Positions 53,999 to 64,000 of a DNA stretch of 64,000 bases are shown in pieces. Made by a program: the position numbers and the translations under genes. The stretch lies in the NCBI RefSeq assembly GCF_019216885.1, contig NZ_JAAQRC020000002.1, positions 376,001-440,000 on the forward strand, given 5' to 3'. Position 1 is the stretch's first letter. Every line of letters begins with the position of its first letter. This stretch comes from Methylobacterium sp. SyP6R (GTDB lineage: Bacteria; Pseudomonadota; Alphaproteobacteria; Rhizobiales; Beijerinckiaceae). Under the pieces are notes generated by a model. The model saw only the letters and a list, made by a program, of their open reading frames with translations, did not search any database and had not been told where the DNA came from.

Positions 53999-54460
53999 AT
54001 GAAGACTTTTTCGCTGAAGCCCGCCGACGTCGACAAGAAGTGGGTGGTCATCGACGCGGAGGGCCTGGTGGTCGGCCGCCTGGCGTCGATCATCGCGATG
54101 CGTCTGCGGGGCAAGCACAAGCCCCAGTACACGCCCCACGTCGATTGCGGCGATAACGTCATCGTCATCAATGCCGAGAAGGTGAAGTTCACCGGCCGCA
54201 AGTATAACCAGAAGGTGTACTACCACCACACTGGTTACGCCGGCGGCATCAAGGAGCGCTCGGCCAAGTTCATCCTCGAAGGCCGCTTCCCCGAGCGTAT
54301 CGTCGAGAAGGCCGTGGAGCGCATGCTGCCGCGCGGCCCGCTGTTCCGGCAGATCCTGGGCAACCTCCGGGTCTACAAGGGCAACGAGCATCCCCACACC
54401 GCCCAGCAGCCGGAGACGCTCGACGTCGCCGCTCTCAACCGCAAGAACGTGAGCGCGTAA
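53999..54460 (+). CDS. rplM: 50S ribosomal protein L13
   Basis: 153 aa. Starts [20 protein letters not shown] and carries the L13 signature [39 protein letters not shown], and [20 protein letters not shown]. Binds early in 50S assembly. It is followed by rpsI after a single base, the universal pair. Confidence 0.98.
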   Translation: MKTFSLKPADVDKKWVVIDAEGLVVGRLASIIAMRLRGKHKPQYTPHVDCGDNVIVINAEKVKFTGRKYNQKVYYHHTGYAGGIKERSAKFILEGRFPERIVEKAVERMLPRGPLFRQILGNLRVYKGNEHPHTAQQPETLDVAALNRKNVSA

Positions 54461-54461
54461 G

Positions 54462-54953
54462 ATGGCGACCCTTCAGTCTCTCGCCGACCTCGGCCAGGCC
54501 AGCAAGGCCCAGAACTCCTCGCAGGGCGAGAACGAGGCCCCGGTCCACGTCCAGAAGCTGGACTCCCTCGGCCGCGCCTACGCCACCGGCAAGCGCAAGG
54601 ACGCGATCGCCCGCGTCTGGATCAAGCCCGGCGCCGGCAAGATCACGGTGAACGACCGTCCGGTCGACACCTACTTCGCCCGCCCGGTGCTGCGGATGAT
54701 CCTGCAGCAGCCGCTCCAGATCGTCGACCGCGTCGACCAGTACGACATCGTCGTCACGGTCGCCGGCGGCGGCCTCTCCGGCCAGGCCGGTGCGGTGCGT
54801 CACGGCCTGTCCAAGGCCCTGACCTATTTCGAGCCCGAGCTGCGCTCCCCGCTGAAGCGCGAGGGCTTCCTGACCCGCGACCCGCGCGTGGTCGAGCGCA
54901 AGAAGTACGGCCGCAAGAAGGCTCGCCGCAGCTTCCAGTTCTCGAAGCGCTAA
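54462..54953 (+). CDS. rpsI: 30S ribosomal protein S9
   Basis: 163 aa. The C-terminal 130 residues are S9 ([60 protein letters not shown], ending QFSKR, with the terminal Arg reaching the P-site tRNA). An N-terminal extension of ~35 residues ([20 protein letters not shown]) is usual in Rhizobiales. Confidence 0.98.
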   Translation: MATLQSLADLGQASKAQNSSQGENEAPVHVQKLDSLGRAYATGKRKDAIARVWIKPGAGKITVNDRPVDTYFARPVLRMILQQPLQIVDRVDQYDIVVTVAGGGLSGQAGAVRHGLSKALTYFEPELRSPLKREGFLTRDPRVVERKKYGRKKARRSFQFSKR

Positions 54954-54982
54954 GGCGACCTTTCCGGTCACGGAAAAAAAGG

Positions 54983-55012
54983 AGGGCGGGCCCGCGAGGG
55001 CCCGCCCTTTTT
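54983..55012 (+). terminator. rplM-rpsI terminator
   Basis: Perfect 11-bp stem AGGGCGGGCCC / GGGCCCGCCCT, loop GCGA, then a T-tract. Confidence 0.85.
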
Positions 55013-55031
55013 GCGGTTACGGGATACCTGT

Positions 55032-55556
55032 TCAGGCGCCCAGCGCCCGCTCCAGCTCGCCCTTCGACATGGTGGAGCGGCCCGGAATGTTCTTCGCCCG
55101 GGCCTTCTGCATCAGCTCGGCCTTGGTCGGGCCGCCGTCCCGGCCGCCGGTCTTGTGCGAGGCCTTGCGCGCGGCGGCCGCCTTCTTCGCCACGTCCTTC
55201 GGCTGCTTCGAATGCTGCCGGCCCTTGGCGCTGTCGGCCCGCTTCTTGGCCGTCGAGCGCTTGTACTCGTCGTCGGACAGCTCCTCGCGGGCCTTCTTCG
55301 GCAGGTAGCGCTCGCCGGTCTTGCCGCTCTCCTTGCCCGACTTGGTGCCCCACTCCTCGTCGGTCCATTGCTTGAGGTGGTTGTCGGACGACTTCTTGCC
55401 CTCGTAGCCGCCGCCCTCCTCCTTGTATTCCTGCACTGCCATCTGCGCCTTGCGGGCCGACCATTGGCCGGGCTTGCCGCCCTTCGCGGAGCGGGTGACG
55501 TCCTTCTTCACCTTCTCCCACAGCTTCGGGTCGGTCTTCTTGGCGGTACCGGCCAT
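55032..55556 (-). CDS. DUF5872-like lysine-rich protein
   Basis: 174 aa, very basic (Lys about one residue in five). N-terminal segment KTDPKLWEKVKKDVTRSAKG followed by GQWSARKAQMAVQEYKEEGG and HLKQWTDEEWGTKSGKESGK matches DUF5872, found in bacteria and some viruses. The C-terminal TKAELMQKARAKNIPGRSTM, then SKGELERALG, is a SAP/Rho-N-like helix-extended-helix motif, suggesting nucleic-acid binding. Start with AGGAG upstream. Biological role unknown; it could be a small chromatin-like or stress protein. Confidence 0.75.
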   Translation of the reverse strand: MAGTAKKTDPKLWEKVKKDVTRSAKGGKPGQWSARKAQMAVQEYKEEGGGYEGKKSSDNHLKQWTDEEWGTKSGKESGKTGERYLPKKAREELSDDEYKRSTAKKRADSAKGRQHSKQPKDVAKKAAAARKASHKTGGRDGGPTKAELMQKARAKNIPGRSTMSKGELERALGA

Positions 55557-55795
55557 GATGGGCTCCTGATGTCGTCTGCTCTGATCTGGCAGCACAACCG
55601 GGCGGCGAGGGCCGGGTTCCTCTGGGGCGGGTTCTCCGGCTGTGGACAGGCCTGCGACATGAGACCGTCGCGAATCACGCGGCACAGTTCCTCCCCTCAC
55701 GGGCCGTCATTGCCGATTGACTCGACGGCCCCCCGCCCCCCATCACGACGCGCGTCGTTCGGCATCGGCCGGTCCGCGCCACGGAGACTTCGCCC

Positions 55796-56737
55796 ATGAC
55801 CCGCAAGCACAGCCCGAGCGTCTTCATCGACGGCGAGGCCGGCACGACCGGTCTCGGCATCCGCGAGCGCCTGGAGGCCTTCGACGACATCACGGTCCGG
55901 TCGATCCCGCACGAGAGCCGCAAGGACCCGGAGGCGAAGCGCACGCTCCTGTCCGAGGTCGATCTCGTCATCCTCTGCCTGCCCGACGAGGCCTCGCGCG
56001 AGACGGCGGCGCTCGCCGATTCCCTGCCCGGCGGCGGCCCGCGGCTCCTCGACGCCAGCACCGCCTACAGGGTCGATCCGGCCTGGACCTACGGCTTCGC
56101 CGAACTGGCGCCCGAGCAGGAATCCGCCATCAGGGCGTCGCGCCGCGTCTCCAACCCGGGCTGCTACCCGACCGGCGCCATCGCGCTGCTGCGCCCCCTG
56201 GTCGATGCCGGGCTGATCCCCGCCGACCACCCCATCAGCATCAACGCGGTCTCGGGCTATAGCGGCGGCGGCCGCAAGATGATCGAGGCCTACGAGGCCG
56301 GCGAAGCCCCGGCCTTCCAGCTCTATGGCCTGGGTTTTAGCCACAAGCACCTGCCCGAGACGCAGAAATACAGCGGCCTGACCCGTCGCCCGATCTTCGT
56401 GCCGTCGGTGGGCAACTTCCGGCAGGGCATGCTGGTGTCGATCCCGCTGCATCTCGACCTGCTGCCCGGCCGACCGAGCGTCGCCGATCTCGAAGCCGCG
56501 CTGGCTGCCCGCTACGCCGGCGCCACGCTGGTCAAGGTCGTGACTGCGGCCGAGGACGGCGCCGACCGCGAGCGCATCGAGCCCGAGGCGCTGAACGACA
56601 CCGACACGCTCGAGCTCCGGGTGTTCGGCTCCGACACCCACCGCCAGGCGGTGCTCGTCGCGCGCCTCGACAATCTCGGCAAGGGCGCCTCAGGCGCCGC
56701 GGTGCAGAACCTGCGCCTGATGCTCGATCTGGACTGA
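55796..56737 (+). CDS. argC: N-acetyl-gamma-glutamyl-phosphate reductase (type 2)
   Basis: 313 aa. Third step of arginine synthesis, NADPH-dependent. [20 protein letters not shown] (cofactor loop), catalytic Cys in [34 protein letters not shown] and the [15 protein letters not shown] segment mark the short type-2 ArgC common in Rhizobiales. Location near rplM-rpsI is a conserved neighbourhood in this order. Ribosome site GGAG. Confidence 0.95.
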   Translation: MTRKHSPSVFIDGEAGTTGLGIRERLEAFDDITVRSIPHESRKDPEAKRTLLSEVDLVILCLPDEASRETAALADSLPGGGPRLLDASTAYRVDPAWTYGFAELAPEQESAIRASRRVSNPGCYPTGAIALLRPLVDAGLIPADHPISINAVSGYSGGGRKMIEAYEAGEAPAFQLYGLGFSHKHLPETQKYSGLTRRPIFVPSVGNFRQGMLVSIPLHLDLLPGRPSVADLEAALAARYAGATLVKVVTAAEDGADRERIEPEALNDTDTLELRVFGSDTHRQAVLVARLDNLGKGASGAAVQNLRLMLDLD

Positions 56738-56782
56738 GGGGCGGGTTGTCCGAGAGGAGGAAACTCCTCCGGCAATCGAAGA

Positions 56783-56896
56783 GCCTGTTCGATGACCCCG
56801 ACAGCACCGACATCCTCGATGTCATCCCGGGTTCCGCTCTCGCGGCCCCGGGATGACGATGGAGAGTTGGAGTTCGGTCTACCTGATCGAACAGGC
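56783..56896. repeat. family D palindrome inside an 11-bp inverted repeat
   Basis: Outer arms GCCTGTTCGAT (56783-56793) and ATCGAACAGGC (56886-56896); inside, a family D unit GTCATCCCGGGTTCCGCTCT then CGCGGCCCCGGGATGAC (56821-56857). Same organisation as the composite at 15510-15835. It fills the gap between argC and the GST gene. Confidence 0.75.
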
Positions 56897-56902
56897 CCGA
56901 GC

Positions 56903-57607
56903 CTATCCCCGCGACGGGATCTCCAACCCGCGCTGCACCGCCGGGCGAGCGAGCCCCCGGTCCAACCAGGCCGGAACGGCCTCGAGCGCGTCGTAACCCA
57001 CCATTTCCCGCGCTTCGTAGAAGCCGATCAGGTTGCGCACCCAGCCGAGCATCGCGATGTCGGCGATGGTGTAGTCGGCGCCCATGATCCAGTCGCGCCC
57101 GGAAAGCCGTGTCTCCAGCACTCCGAGCAGCCGCTTCGACTCGTCGCGATAGCGGTTGAGCGGCCGCTTGTCCTCGATCTCGCGGCCGGCGAATTTATGA
57201 AAATAGCCGAGCTGGCCGAACATCGGCCCGAGTGCCGCCATCTGGAAGAAGAGCCACTGCGCCGTCTCGTAGCGCCCGGCCGGATCGGCCGGGATCAGCC
57301 GCCCGGTCTTCTCCGCCAGATAGAGCAGGATCGCGCCCGATTCGAACAACGCGAGCGGCTTGGCCCCCGGCCCGTCCGGATCGATGATCGCCGGGATCTT
57401 GCCGTTCGGGTTGAGTGACAGGAACTCGGGTTTCCAGGTCTCGTTCTTGCCGATATCGACGGCGTGCGGCTCGTAAGGGAGCCCCAGCTCCTCCAGCGCG
57501 ATCGAGACCTTCACGCCGTTCGGCGTCGGCCAGGAATAGAGCTGGATCCGGTCCGGATGCCGGGCCGGCCAGCGAGCGGTGATCGGGAAGGTGGAGAGGT
57601 CGGGCAT
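56903..57607 (-). CDS. glutathione S-transferase (YfcG/Ure2p-like)
   Basis: 234 aa. N-terminal thioredoxin fold IQLYSWPTPNGVKVSIALEE, where T-P-N-G-x-K is typical of the Nu-class/YfcG disulfide reductases, then FLSLNPNGKIPAIIDPDG and LFESGAILLYLAEKTG. C-terminal helical domain with FQMAALGPMFGQLGYFHKFA and DYTIADIAMLGWV. Probably a glutathione-dependent disulfide reductase or peroxidase. Confidence 0.88.
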   Translation of the reverse strand: MPDLSTFPITARWPARHPDRIQLYSWPTPNGVKVSIALEELGLPYEPHAVDIGKNETWKPEFLSLNPNGKIPAIIDPDGPGAKPLALFESGAILLYLAEKTGRLIPADPAGRYETAQWLFFQMAALGPMFGQLGYFHKFAGREIEDKRPLNRYRDESKRLLGVLETRLSGRDWIMGADYTIADIAMLGWVRNLIGFYEAREMVGYDALEAVPAWLDRGLARPAVQRGLEIPSRG

Positions 57608-57662
57608 CGCCAGGAAACTCCCTTGAGAGGGTCGCGACGATACCCGACCGCGCCGACCGGCG

Positions 57663-58562
57663 TCAGTCCTTGGCCGCGAAGCGCTTGGCCGCGAAGTGCT
57701 TGGCCAAGAGCGGCAGGTGGTCGGCGCCGTGCCCGGCCTCGACCAGCCCGTCGAGATCGGCCAGCACCCCCTCGGCGACCGCGCGCTCGGCGCCCAGACC
57801 CTCGGCCATCGCCACGTAGTAGCTCAGGTCTTTGCGGGCATTGGCGATCGAGAACCGCATCGGCGAGGAATCGCCCGCGAGCAGGAAGGGCGACAGCCGG
57901 TCGAGCGCCGCGCCGTGGCCGCCGCCCTTGCGCAAAACCTCGACCAGCACCTCGGGCGCGATACCGGCCCGGCCGGCGCAGGATGCCGCCTCGGCGATCA
58001 GCGCGACGGAGCCGAGCGAGACGTAATTGTGCAGGAGCTTGAGGGTGTGGCCCGCCCCGGCCTCGGACCCGGCATGGAAGATGTTCTCGGCGAAGGCCGA
58101 GAGCAGCGGCTGCATCGCCGAGAACAGCTCCGGCTCGGCCCCGACCAGGAGGTTGAGACGCCCCTCCGCCGCCTCCTTCGGGGTGCGGGTCATCGGCGCG
58201 TCGAGGAAACGCCCGCCGGCGTGGCGCACCGCCGCCGCGACCCGCGCCGTCGAGGCCGGGACCGCGGTCGAGCAATCGATCACCACCGTGCCGGGCCGCA
58301 GGGAGGCGAGGAGCCCATTGTCACCGAGCAAGACGTCCTCGACCTGCGGCGTACCGGTGACGCACAGGATCACCACCTCGCTCGCCCGCGCCAGCGACGC
58401 CCGGTCGGCGTGGCGCGTCGCACCCAAGGCGTCGAGGTCGTCCGTCGGCTGGTTGCCCGGATGGTCGAGATAGCCCAGCGGCCAGCCCTTCCGGGCGACG
58501 TTGAGGGCGATGCCATGCCCCATCAGCCCGACGCCGACGATGCCCACGCTCTGCTTGCTCAT
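57663..58562 (-). CDS. NAD(P)-dependent beta-hydroxyacid dehydrogenase
   Basis: 299 aa, 3-hydroxyisobutyrate dehydrogenase family. Rossmann loop VGIVGVGLMGHGIALNVARK, VIDCSTAVPAST, FLDAPMTRTPKEAAEGRLNL (substrate signature DAPxxxxxxxAxxG), and catalytic Lys in AGHTLKLLHNYVSLGSVALI. The TRTP stretch replaces the usual VSGG, so the substrate probably differs from 3-hydroxyisobutyrate. Start with GAGGAG upstream. Next gene downstream of the IPMDH-like enzyme, 26 bp apart, same strand. Confidence 0.87.
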   Translation of the reverse strand: MSKQSVGIVGVGLMGHGIALNVARKGWPLGYLDHPGNQPTDDLDALGATRHADRASLARASEVVILCVTGTPQVEDVLLGDNGLLASLRPGTVVIDCSTAVPASTARVAAAVRHAGGRFLDAPMTRTPKEAAEGRLNLLVGAEPELFSAMQPLLSAFAENIFHAGSEAGAGHTLKLLHNYVSLGSVALIAEAASCAGRAGIAPEVLVEVLRKGGGHGAALDRLSPFLLAGDSSPMRFSIANARKDLSYYVAMAEGLGAERAVAEGVLADLDGLVEAGHGADHLPLLAKHFAAKRFAAKD

Positions 58563-58588
58563 ATGATGAAGTCTCCTCGACAATAAGT

Positions 58589-59674
58589 TCAGGCGAGCGC
58601 CCGGCGCACCGCATCCGCCACCGCGGTGCAGGTGGCGGTGCCGCCGAGATCGCGCGGCACCGCCCGCCCCTCGCGCAACACGGTGCCGAGAGCTGCCTCG
58701 ATCCGGTCCGCCGCGACGGCCAAAGCCGCATCGTTCCTCCGGTCGGCGAGCCAGCGCAGCAGCATCACCCCCGACAGGATGGTGGCGACCGGGCTCGCGA
58801 CGTTCTGCCCGGCGATGTCCGGCGCCGAGCCGTGGGCGCCCTGGAACAGGGCGTGGCCGTCGCCGATCTCGCCCGAAGGCGAGATGCCCATCCCGCCGAC
58901 GGTGGCGGCGCCGAGATCCGAGATGATGTCGCCGAACATGTTCTCGGCCACGATCACGTCGTAGAAATCCGGCCGCTTGAGCATGTGCACGGTGATCGCG
59001 TCGGCATAGGCGTAATCGATCCCGATGCCGGGATACTCGGATTTCACCTCGTCGCAGATTCGGCGGAAGAAGGCGTAGGACCGCAGGATGTTGGCCTTGT
59101 CGCAGACCGTCACCCGGCTTTGCCCGTCCCGCGGCGCGCCGGAGCGCTTGGCTGCCAGATCGAAGGCGAAGCGCGCCACCCGCTCGGTCCCCTTGCGGGT
59201 CACGACGAGGCTGTCCGAGGCGATCTCGTCGCGCAGGACCACCCCGGCGCCGCGGCTGGCATAGAGCCCCTCGGTGTTCTCACGCACGATGACGTAGTCG
59301 ATGCCGCCGCCCTCGAAGGCGCGCAACGGCGAGAGCACGCCGGGCAGGAGCTTGATCGGCCGGACATTGGCATAGAGGTCGAGGCGGAAGCGCAGGCGTA
59401 AGTGCAGGTCGTTGCCGACTTCCGTCCCGTCCGGATAGACCACCCCCGGCAGGCCGGCGGCCCCATGCAGGATCGCGTCGGCGTCGCGGCAGCCCGCGAA
59501 GGTGTCGTCCGGCAAAACCTCGCCGCTCTTCACGTAGTGGCCAGCGCCGCCCTCCAGCATCTCGAAGGCGAGGGTGCCTGCGCCGCAGGCCTCATTCAGC
59601 ACCGCCATCGCCGCCTGCGTCACCTCGGGCCCGATGCCGTCGCCCTCGATGGTGGCGATGCGATATTGCGCCAT
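58589..59674 (-). CDS. isocitrate/isopropylmalate dehydrogenase family enzyme
   Basis: 361 aa. Beta-decarboxylating dehydrogenase: IATIEGDGIGPEVTQAAMAV, LDLYANVRPIKLLPGVLSPL, DYVIVRENTEGLYASRGAGV, VCDKANILRSYAFFRRI, NMFGDIISDLGAATVGGMG and FQGAHGSAPDIAGQNVASPV. Residues around R-E-N-T-E-G-L-Y and the missing LeuB Leu-rich loop point to the tartrate/homoisocitrate/isocitrate-like side rather than LeuB. With the beta-hydroxyacid dehydrogenase it may form a two-step hydroxy-dicarboxylate pathway; the substrate is not determinable here. Confidence 0.85.
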   Translation of the reverse strand: MAQYRIATIEGDGIGPEVTQAAMAVLNEACGAGTLAFEMLEGGAGHYVKSGEVLPDDTFAGCRDADAILHGAAGLPGVVYPDGTEVGNDLHLRLRFRLDLYANVRPIKLLPGVLSPLRAFEGGGIDYVIVRENTEGLYASRGAGVVLRDEIASDSLVVTRKGTERVARFAFDLAAKRSGAPRDGQSRVTVCDKANILRSYAFFRRICDEVKSEYPGIGIDYAYADAITVHMLKRPDFYDVIVAENMFGDIISDLGAATVGGMGISPSGEIGDGHALFQGAHGSAPDIAGQNVASPVATILSGVMLLRWLADRRNDAALAVAADRIEAALGTVLREGRAVPRDLGGTATCTAVADAVRRALA

Positions 59675-59830
59675 TTCTCCGCCCCTCCCTTGAGATCCGC
59701 GGCCCGCGCGGAACCTTTGCCAGGGCGCCTAGCACGGCGCCGCGGGCCGCGACATCCGGTCCGACGCATGCGAGGGATCCACGGCACGGGATCCGACAAG
59801 GCAAGAGATCCGATGAGAGAGGAGCCGCCG

Positions 59831-61000
59831 ATGACGGGAGAGCCGTTCACCTACCGCGTTCCGGATGCCGCCCTCGCCGACCTGCGCGAGCGCCTCGCCC
59901 GCACCCGCCTGCCCGACCAGGCCCCCGAGGCGCCCTGGACCTACGGCACCGACGTCACCTACCTCGCCGACCTCGTCGCGTATTGGCGCGACCGGTTCGA
60001 CTGGCGCACGCAAGAAGCCGCTCTCAACGCCTTCCCCCAGACCATCGCGCGCATCGGTGAGATCGACATCCACTGCCTGCACGTACCAGGCCGCGGGCCG
60101 AATCCTCGCCCGCTCCTCCTCTGCCACGGCTGGCCCGGCTCGGTGTTCGAGTTCCTCGATCTCATCCCGCGCCTGACCGATCCGGTCCGCTTCGGCGGCA
60201 GGCCGGAGGATGCCTTCACGGTCGTGGCCCCGTCGCTCCCCGGCTACGGCCTGTCCTTCCGCCCCGGCCAACCGCGCCTCGGCGTCGAGGAGATCGCCGA
60301 CCACTTTTCGGAATTGATGACGCGCCTCGGCTACGACCGCTTCATGGCGCAGGGCGGCGACTGGGGTGCCTTCACCACCACGCGGCTCGCCTGGCGCCAT
60401 CCGGACCGGGTCGAGGGCCTGCACCTCAACATGCTGCCGGTGCGCCGCGACCTGTCGGGCCGCGATGCCACCCCGGAGGAAGCCGCGCATTACCGGCGCG
60501 TCGCGGCCTGGCTGAAGGAGGAGACGGGCTATCAGTCGATCCAGGGCACCAAGCCCCAGACCCTGGCCTTCGCGCTGACGGATTCCCCGGCCGGCCTCGC
60601 CGCCTGGATCGTAGAGAAATTCCGGTCCTGGTCGGATTGCAGCGGCACGATCGAGAGCGCGATTCCCCGCGACCGGATGCTCGCCAACATCTCGTTCTAT
60701 TGGTTCACCGGCGCGATCGGCTCGTCGTTCCATCCCTACTATTCCCGGATTCACCGACCCTGGCCGGTGCCGGACGGCGAGAAGGTGCAGGTGCCGACCG
60801 CCTACGCGGCCTTTCCGAAGGAGATGGTCCGCCCGCCCCGCTCGCTGGCGGAACGGACGATGTTCGCGGATCTCCGACGCTGGACCGAGATGCCCCGCGG
60901 CGGCCACTTCGCCGCCCTCGAGCAGCCGGACCTCCTCGCCGAGGACGTCCGGGCCTTCGCGACCTCGCTGCCACGCGAGGAGCGTGCCGCCCGGGCTTGA
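59831..61000 (+). CDS. epoxide hydrolase (microsomal-type, EHN plus alpha/beta hydrolase)
   Basis: 389 aa. N-terminal EHN domain (DLRERLARTRLPDQAPEAPW, then DLVAYWRDRFDWRTQEAALN), oxyanion motif HGWPGS, nucleophile Asp in QGGDWGAFTT and catalytic His in RGGHFAALEQPD. Tyr residues in the lid (YYSRIHRPW) can polarise the epoxide. Hydrolyses epoxides to diols; natural substrate unknown. The start at 59831 has AGGAG directly upstream, so the in-frame ATG at 59813 is unlikely. Divergent from the IPMDH-like gene. Confidence 0.9.
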   Translation: MTGEPFTYRVPDAALADLRERLARTRLPDQAPEAPWTYGTDVTYLADLVAYWRDRFDWRTQEAALNAFPQTIARIGEIDIHCLHVPGRGPNPRPLLLCHGWPGSVFEFLDLIPRLTDPVRFGGRPEDAFTVVAPSLPGYGLSFRPGQPRLGVEEIADHFSELMTRLGYDRFMAQGGDWGAFTTTRLAWRHPDRVEGLHLNMLPVRRDLSGRDATPEEAAHYRRVAAWLKEETGYQSIQGTKPQTLAFALTDSPAGLAAWIVEKFRSWSDCSGTIESAIPRDRMLANISFYWFTGAIGSSFHPYYSRIHRPWPVPDGEKVQVPTAYAAFPKEMVRPPRSLAERTMFADLRRWTEMPRGGHFAALEQPDLLAEDVRAFATSLPREERAARA

Positions 61001-61016
61001 ACGCGGAGCGTGCAGA

Positions 61017-61051
61017 CCCAGCCCGTGGACACACCGACCGCAGGGGCTGGG
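61017..61051 (+). terminator. weak hairpin after the epoxide hydrolase
   Basis: CCCAGCCC / GGGCTGGG, 8-bp stem with partial inner pairing; no T-tract. Confidence 0.4.
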
Positions 61052-61106
61052 CAGGCCCCCTGCCCTCCCCTTGTCGCCGCGGCCGCAATCCTCGGATAGG
61101 GCTGTG

Positions 61107-61135
61107 TTGACAGGCGAGCCGGCTACCCTTAGACA
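61107..61135 (+). promoter_or_regulatory. candidate rRNA operon promoter
   Basis: TTGACA (61107-61112) followed after 17 bp by TAGACA (61130-61135), about 320 bp before 16S. A consensus -35 is expected for a strong rRNA promoter; the -10 match is moderate. Confidence 0.5.
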
Positions 61136-61267
61136 GCCGCTCACCGACGGGGCGCCGACGAACTGGCCGCCGCGAAGGACTTCCCCAGAGACGGTGAAGC
61201 AAGGGCCAGGGAAACCCGGCTCGGCTTTCTGTTCTCCGGGGTACGAGGTCTGGCTCCCGGCCCGACC

Positions 61268-61279
61268 CGCTCTTTGACA
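61268..61279 (+). promoter_or_regulatory. boxA-like antitermination site in the rRNA leader
   Basis: CGCTCTTTGACA resembles boxA (TGCTCTTTAACA); the ACGAGAAAGAG...GGACGGCG context is the usual alphaproteobacterial 16S leader. Confidence 0.55.
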
Positions 61280-61452
61280 AGTACATACGAGAAAGAGAAG
61301 CGTGGACGGCGTCGTCCCTGCGGGCCGGTTCCTTCGGAGCCGGTCGTGAGTAGGATGATGCTGATCTGACGTTTCGGTGCTCACACGATTGGTGGAAACG
61401 CCGGTCGGTCGTGAGCCTCCGTTACTATTGTGATCAGCTTTGATCAGCTCTT

Positions 61453-62943
<1,491 letters not shown>

Positions 62944-63077
62944 GCTGTCTGATGTGAGTTCGCTCACTCTCACGGCGTCGTTGGATCAAGGGTCCAGTCA
63001 GGACCTAATTGGCGGGACGCGCCGTCTTCGTTTCTCTTTCTCATCATCCGGACACGCTGGGCTGCGGCTCAAGCGAC

Positions 63078-63154
<77 letters not shown>

Positions 63155-63195
63155 GGATCAGGAGATGACCTCTGCCGCTGGAGCACGTCCCACTC

Positions 63196-63271
63196 GGGGC
63201 TGTAGCTCAGTTGGGAGAGCGCGTGCTTTGCAAGCATGAGGTCGTCGGTTCGATCCCGTCCAGCTCCACCA
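63196..63271 (+). tRNA. tRNA-Ala (TGC)
   Basis: 76 nt including CCA. Acceptor GGGGCTG / CAGCTCC, anticodon loop TTTGCAA (TGC), T-loop TTCGATC. It lies 41 bp after tRNA-Ile. Confidence 0.97.
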
Positions 63272-63433
63272 CCCTCCCCTGCCGATCGGCAGTGAGGTCG
63301 AGGGTCGTCCGGATCAAAGAGCTTCGCACCATCGACGCATCAGCGGGTGGCTGCGGATATCTGACATCGTGAAGAGGGAATGTGCCCGGGCCGTTGCGAA
63401 AGCGGCGGACCTGGGTGCGTTCGGCAAGCATAA

Positions 63434-63461
63434 GGCAGCGGGTTCGAAAGAACCTGCTGCC
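63434..63461 (+). promoter_or_regulatory. spacer hairpin before 23S (boxB/processing-like)
   Basis: GGCAGCGGGTTC / GAACCTGCTGCC with a GAAA loop (one G-T pair), followed by GGTCTTTATC. Possible antitermination or RNase III-related structure in the tRNA-Ala to 23S spacer. Confidence 0.5.
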
Positions 63462-63540
63462 GGTCTTTATCGTGACCGTGGATGGTGTGAGCGATGGCCC
63501 CAACAGGCTGTCGGTCACGCCGGACACCGATCATGAGAGC

Positions 63541-64000
<460 letters not shown>

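Overview
The window is GC-rich alphaproteobacterial chromosome, most likely Methylobacterium or a close relative. Three things point there: the 16S rRNA (61453-62936) with the 16S, tRNA-Ile, tRNA-Ala, 23S order; a probable methylsuccinyl-CoA dehydrogenase of the ethylmalonyl-CoA pathway; and a flagellar cluster containing the alphaproteobacterial regulators FlaF and FlbT. No phage, IS transposase or CRISPR array was seen. The mobile-looking material is short palindromic repeats in intergenic gaps.

Layout. 1-2260: a C-terminal scrap of a probable histidine kinase, an SDR remnant, a PepSY protein, an FMN-binding pyridoxamine-oxidase-like protein and a GNAT acetyltransferase. 2555-5649: a complete polar amino-acid ABC importer (binding protein, two permeases, ATPase). 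5690-7066: repeats, a DJ-1/PfpI protein and a small unknown. 7552-10743: a subtilisin-type autotransporter. 10818-15225: a shikimate/quinate utilisation module (MHS transporter, QsuD-like dehydrogenase, and a divergent dehydroshikimate dehydratase fused to an HPPD-like domain) around one palindromic promoter region. 15226-15958 is packed with palindromic repeats.

15959-30860: a PilZ protein, a small membrane protein, then a long co-directional flagellar cluster (DUF1217 protein, flgF, fliI, flgE, flgK, flgL, flaF, flbT, flgD, fliQ, flhA, fliR, FliJ-like, rod-binding protein, FlgN-like, FliL-like). Most of these genes overlap or are tightly spaced, so rod, hook, filament-junction and export-gate parts are probably made together.

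31364-42163: DegQ-type protease, glycosyltransferase, a 58-residue acidic protein, GGDEF protein, methylsuccinyl-CoA dehydrogenase, SDR, an omptin and two paralogous outer-membrane beta-barrels with polyproline linkers. 42434-48859: the conserved block pal, cpoB, tilS, ftsH, glmM, all on the minus strand, without tolB directly upstream. 49239-53814: response regulator, low-affinity iron permease family protein, mgtE, CoA-binding protein, enoyl-CoA hydratase and thioesterase. 53889-56737: rplM-rpsI with an attenuator-like leader, a DUF5872-like protein and argC. 56903-61000: GST, beta-hydroxyacid dehydrogenase, isopropylmalate-dehydrogenase-like enzyme and epoxide hydrolase. 61107-64000: the rRNA operon, cut by the window end in 23S.

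The least explained features are four dispersed palindromic repeat families (labelled A-D here). Their stems stay paired while loops or stem bases change, and two copies supply the stop codon of the neighbouring gene. Others are a promoter-proximal terminator in front of rplM, and a GCAAGCCT motif and CtrA-like boxes in the flagellar gaps.
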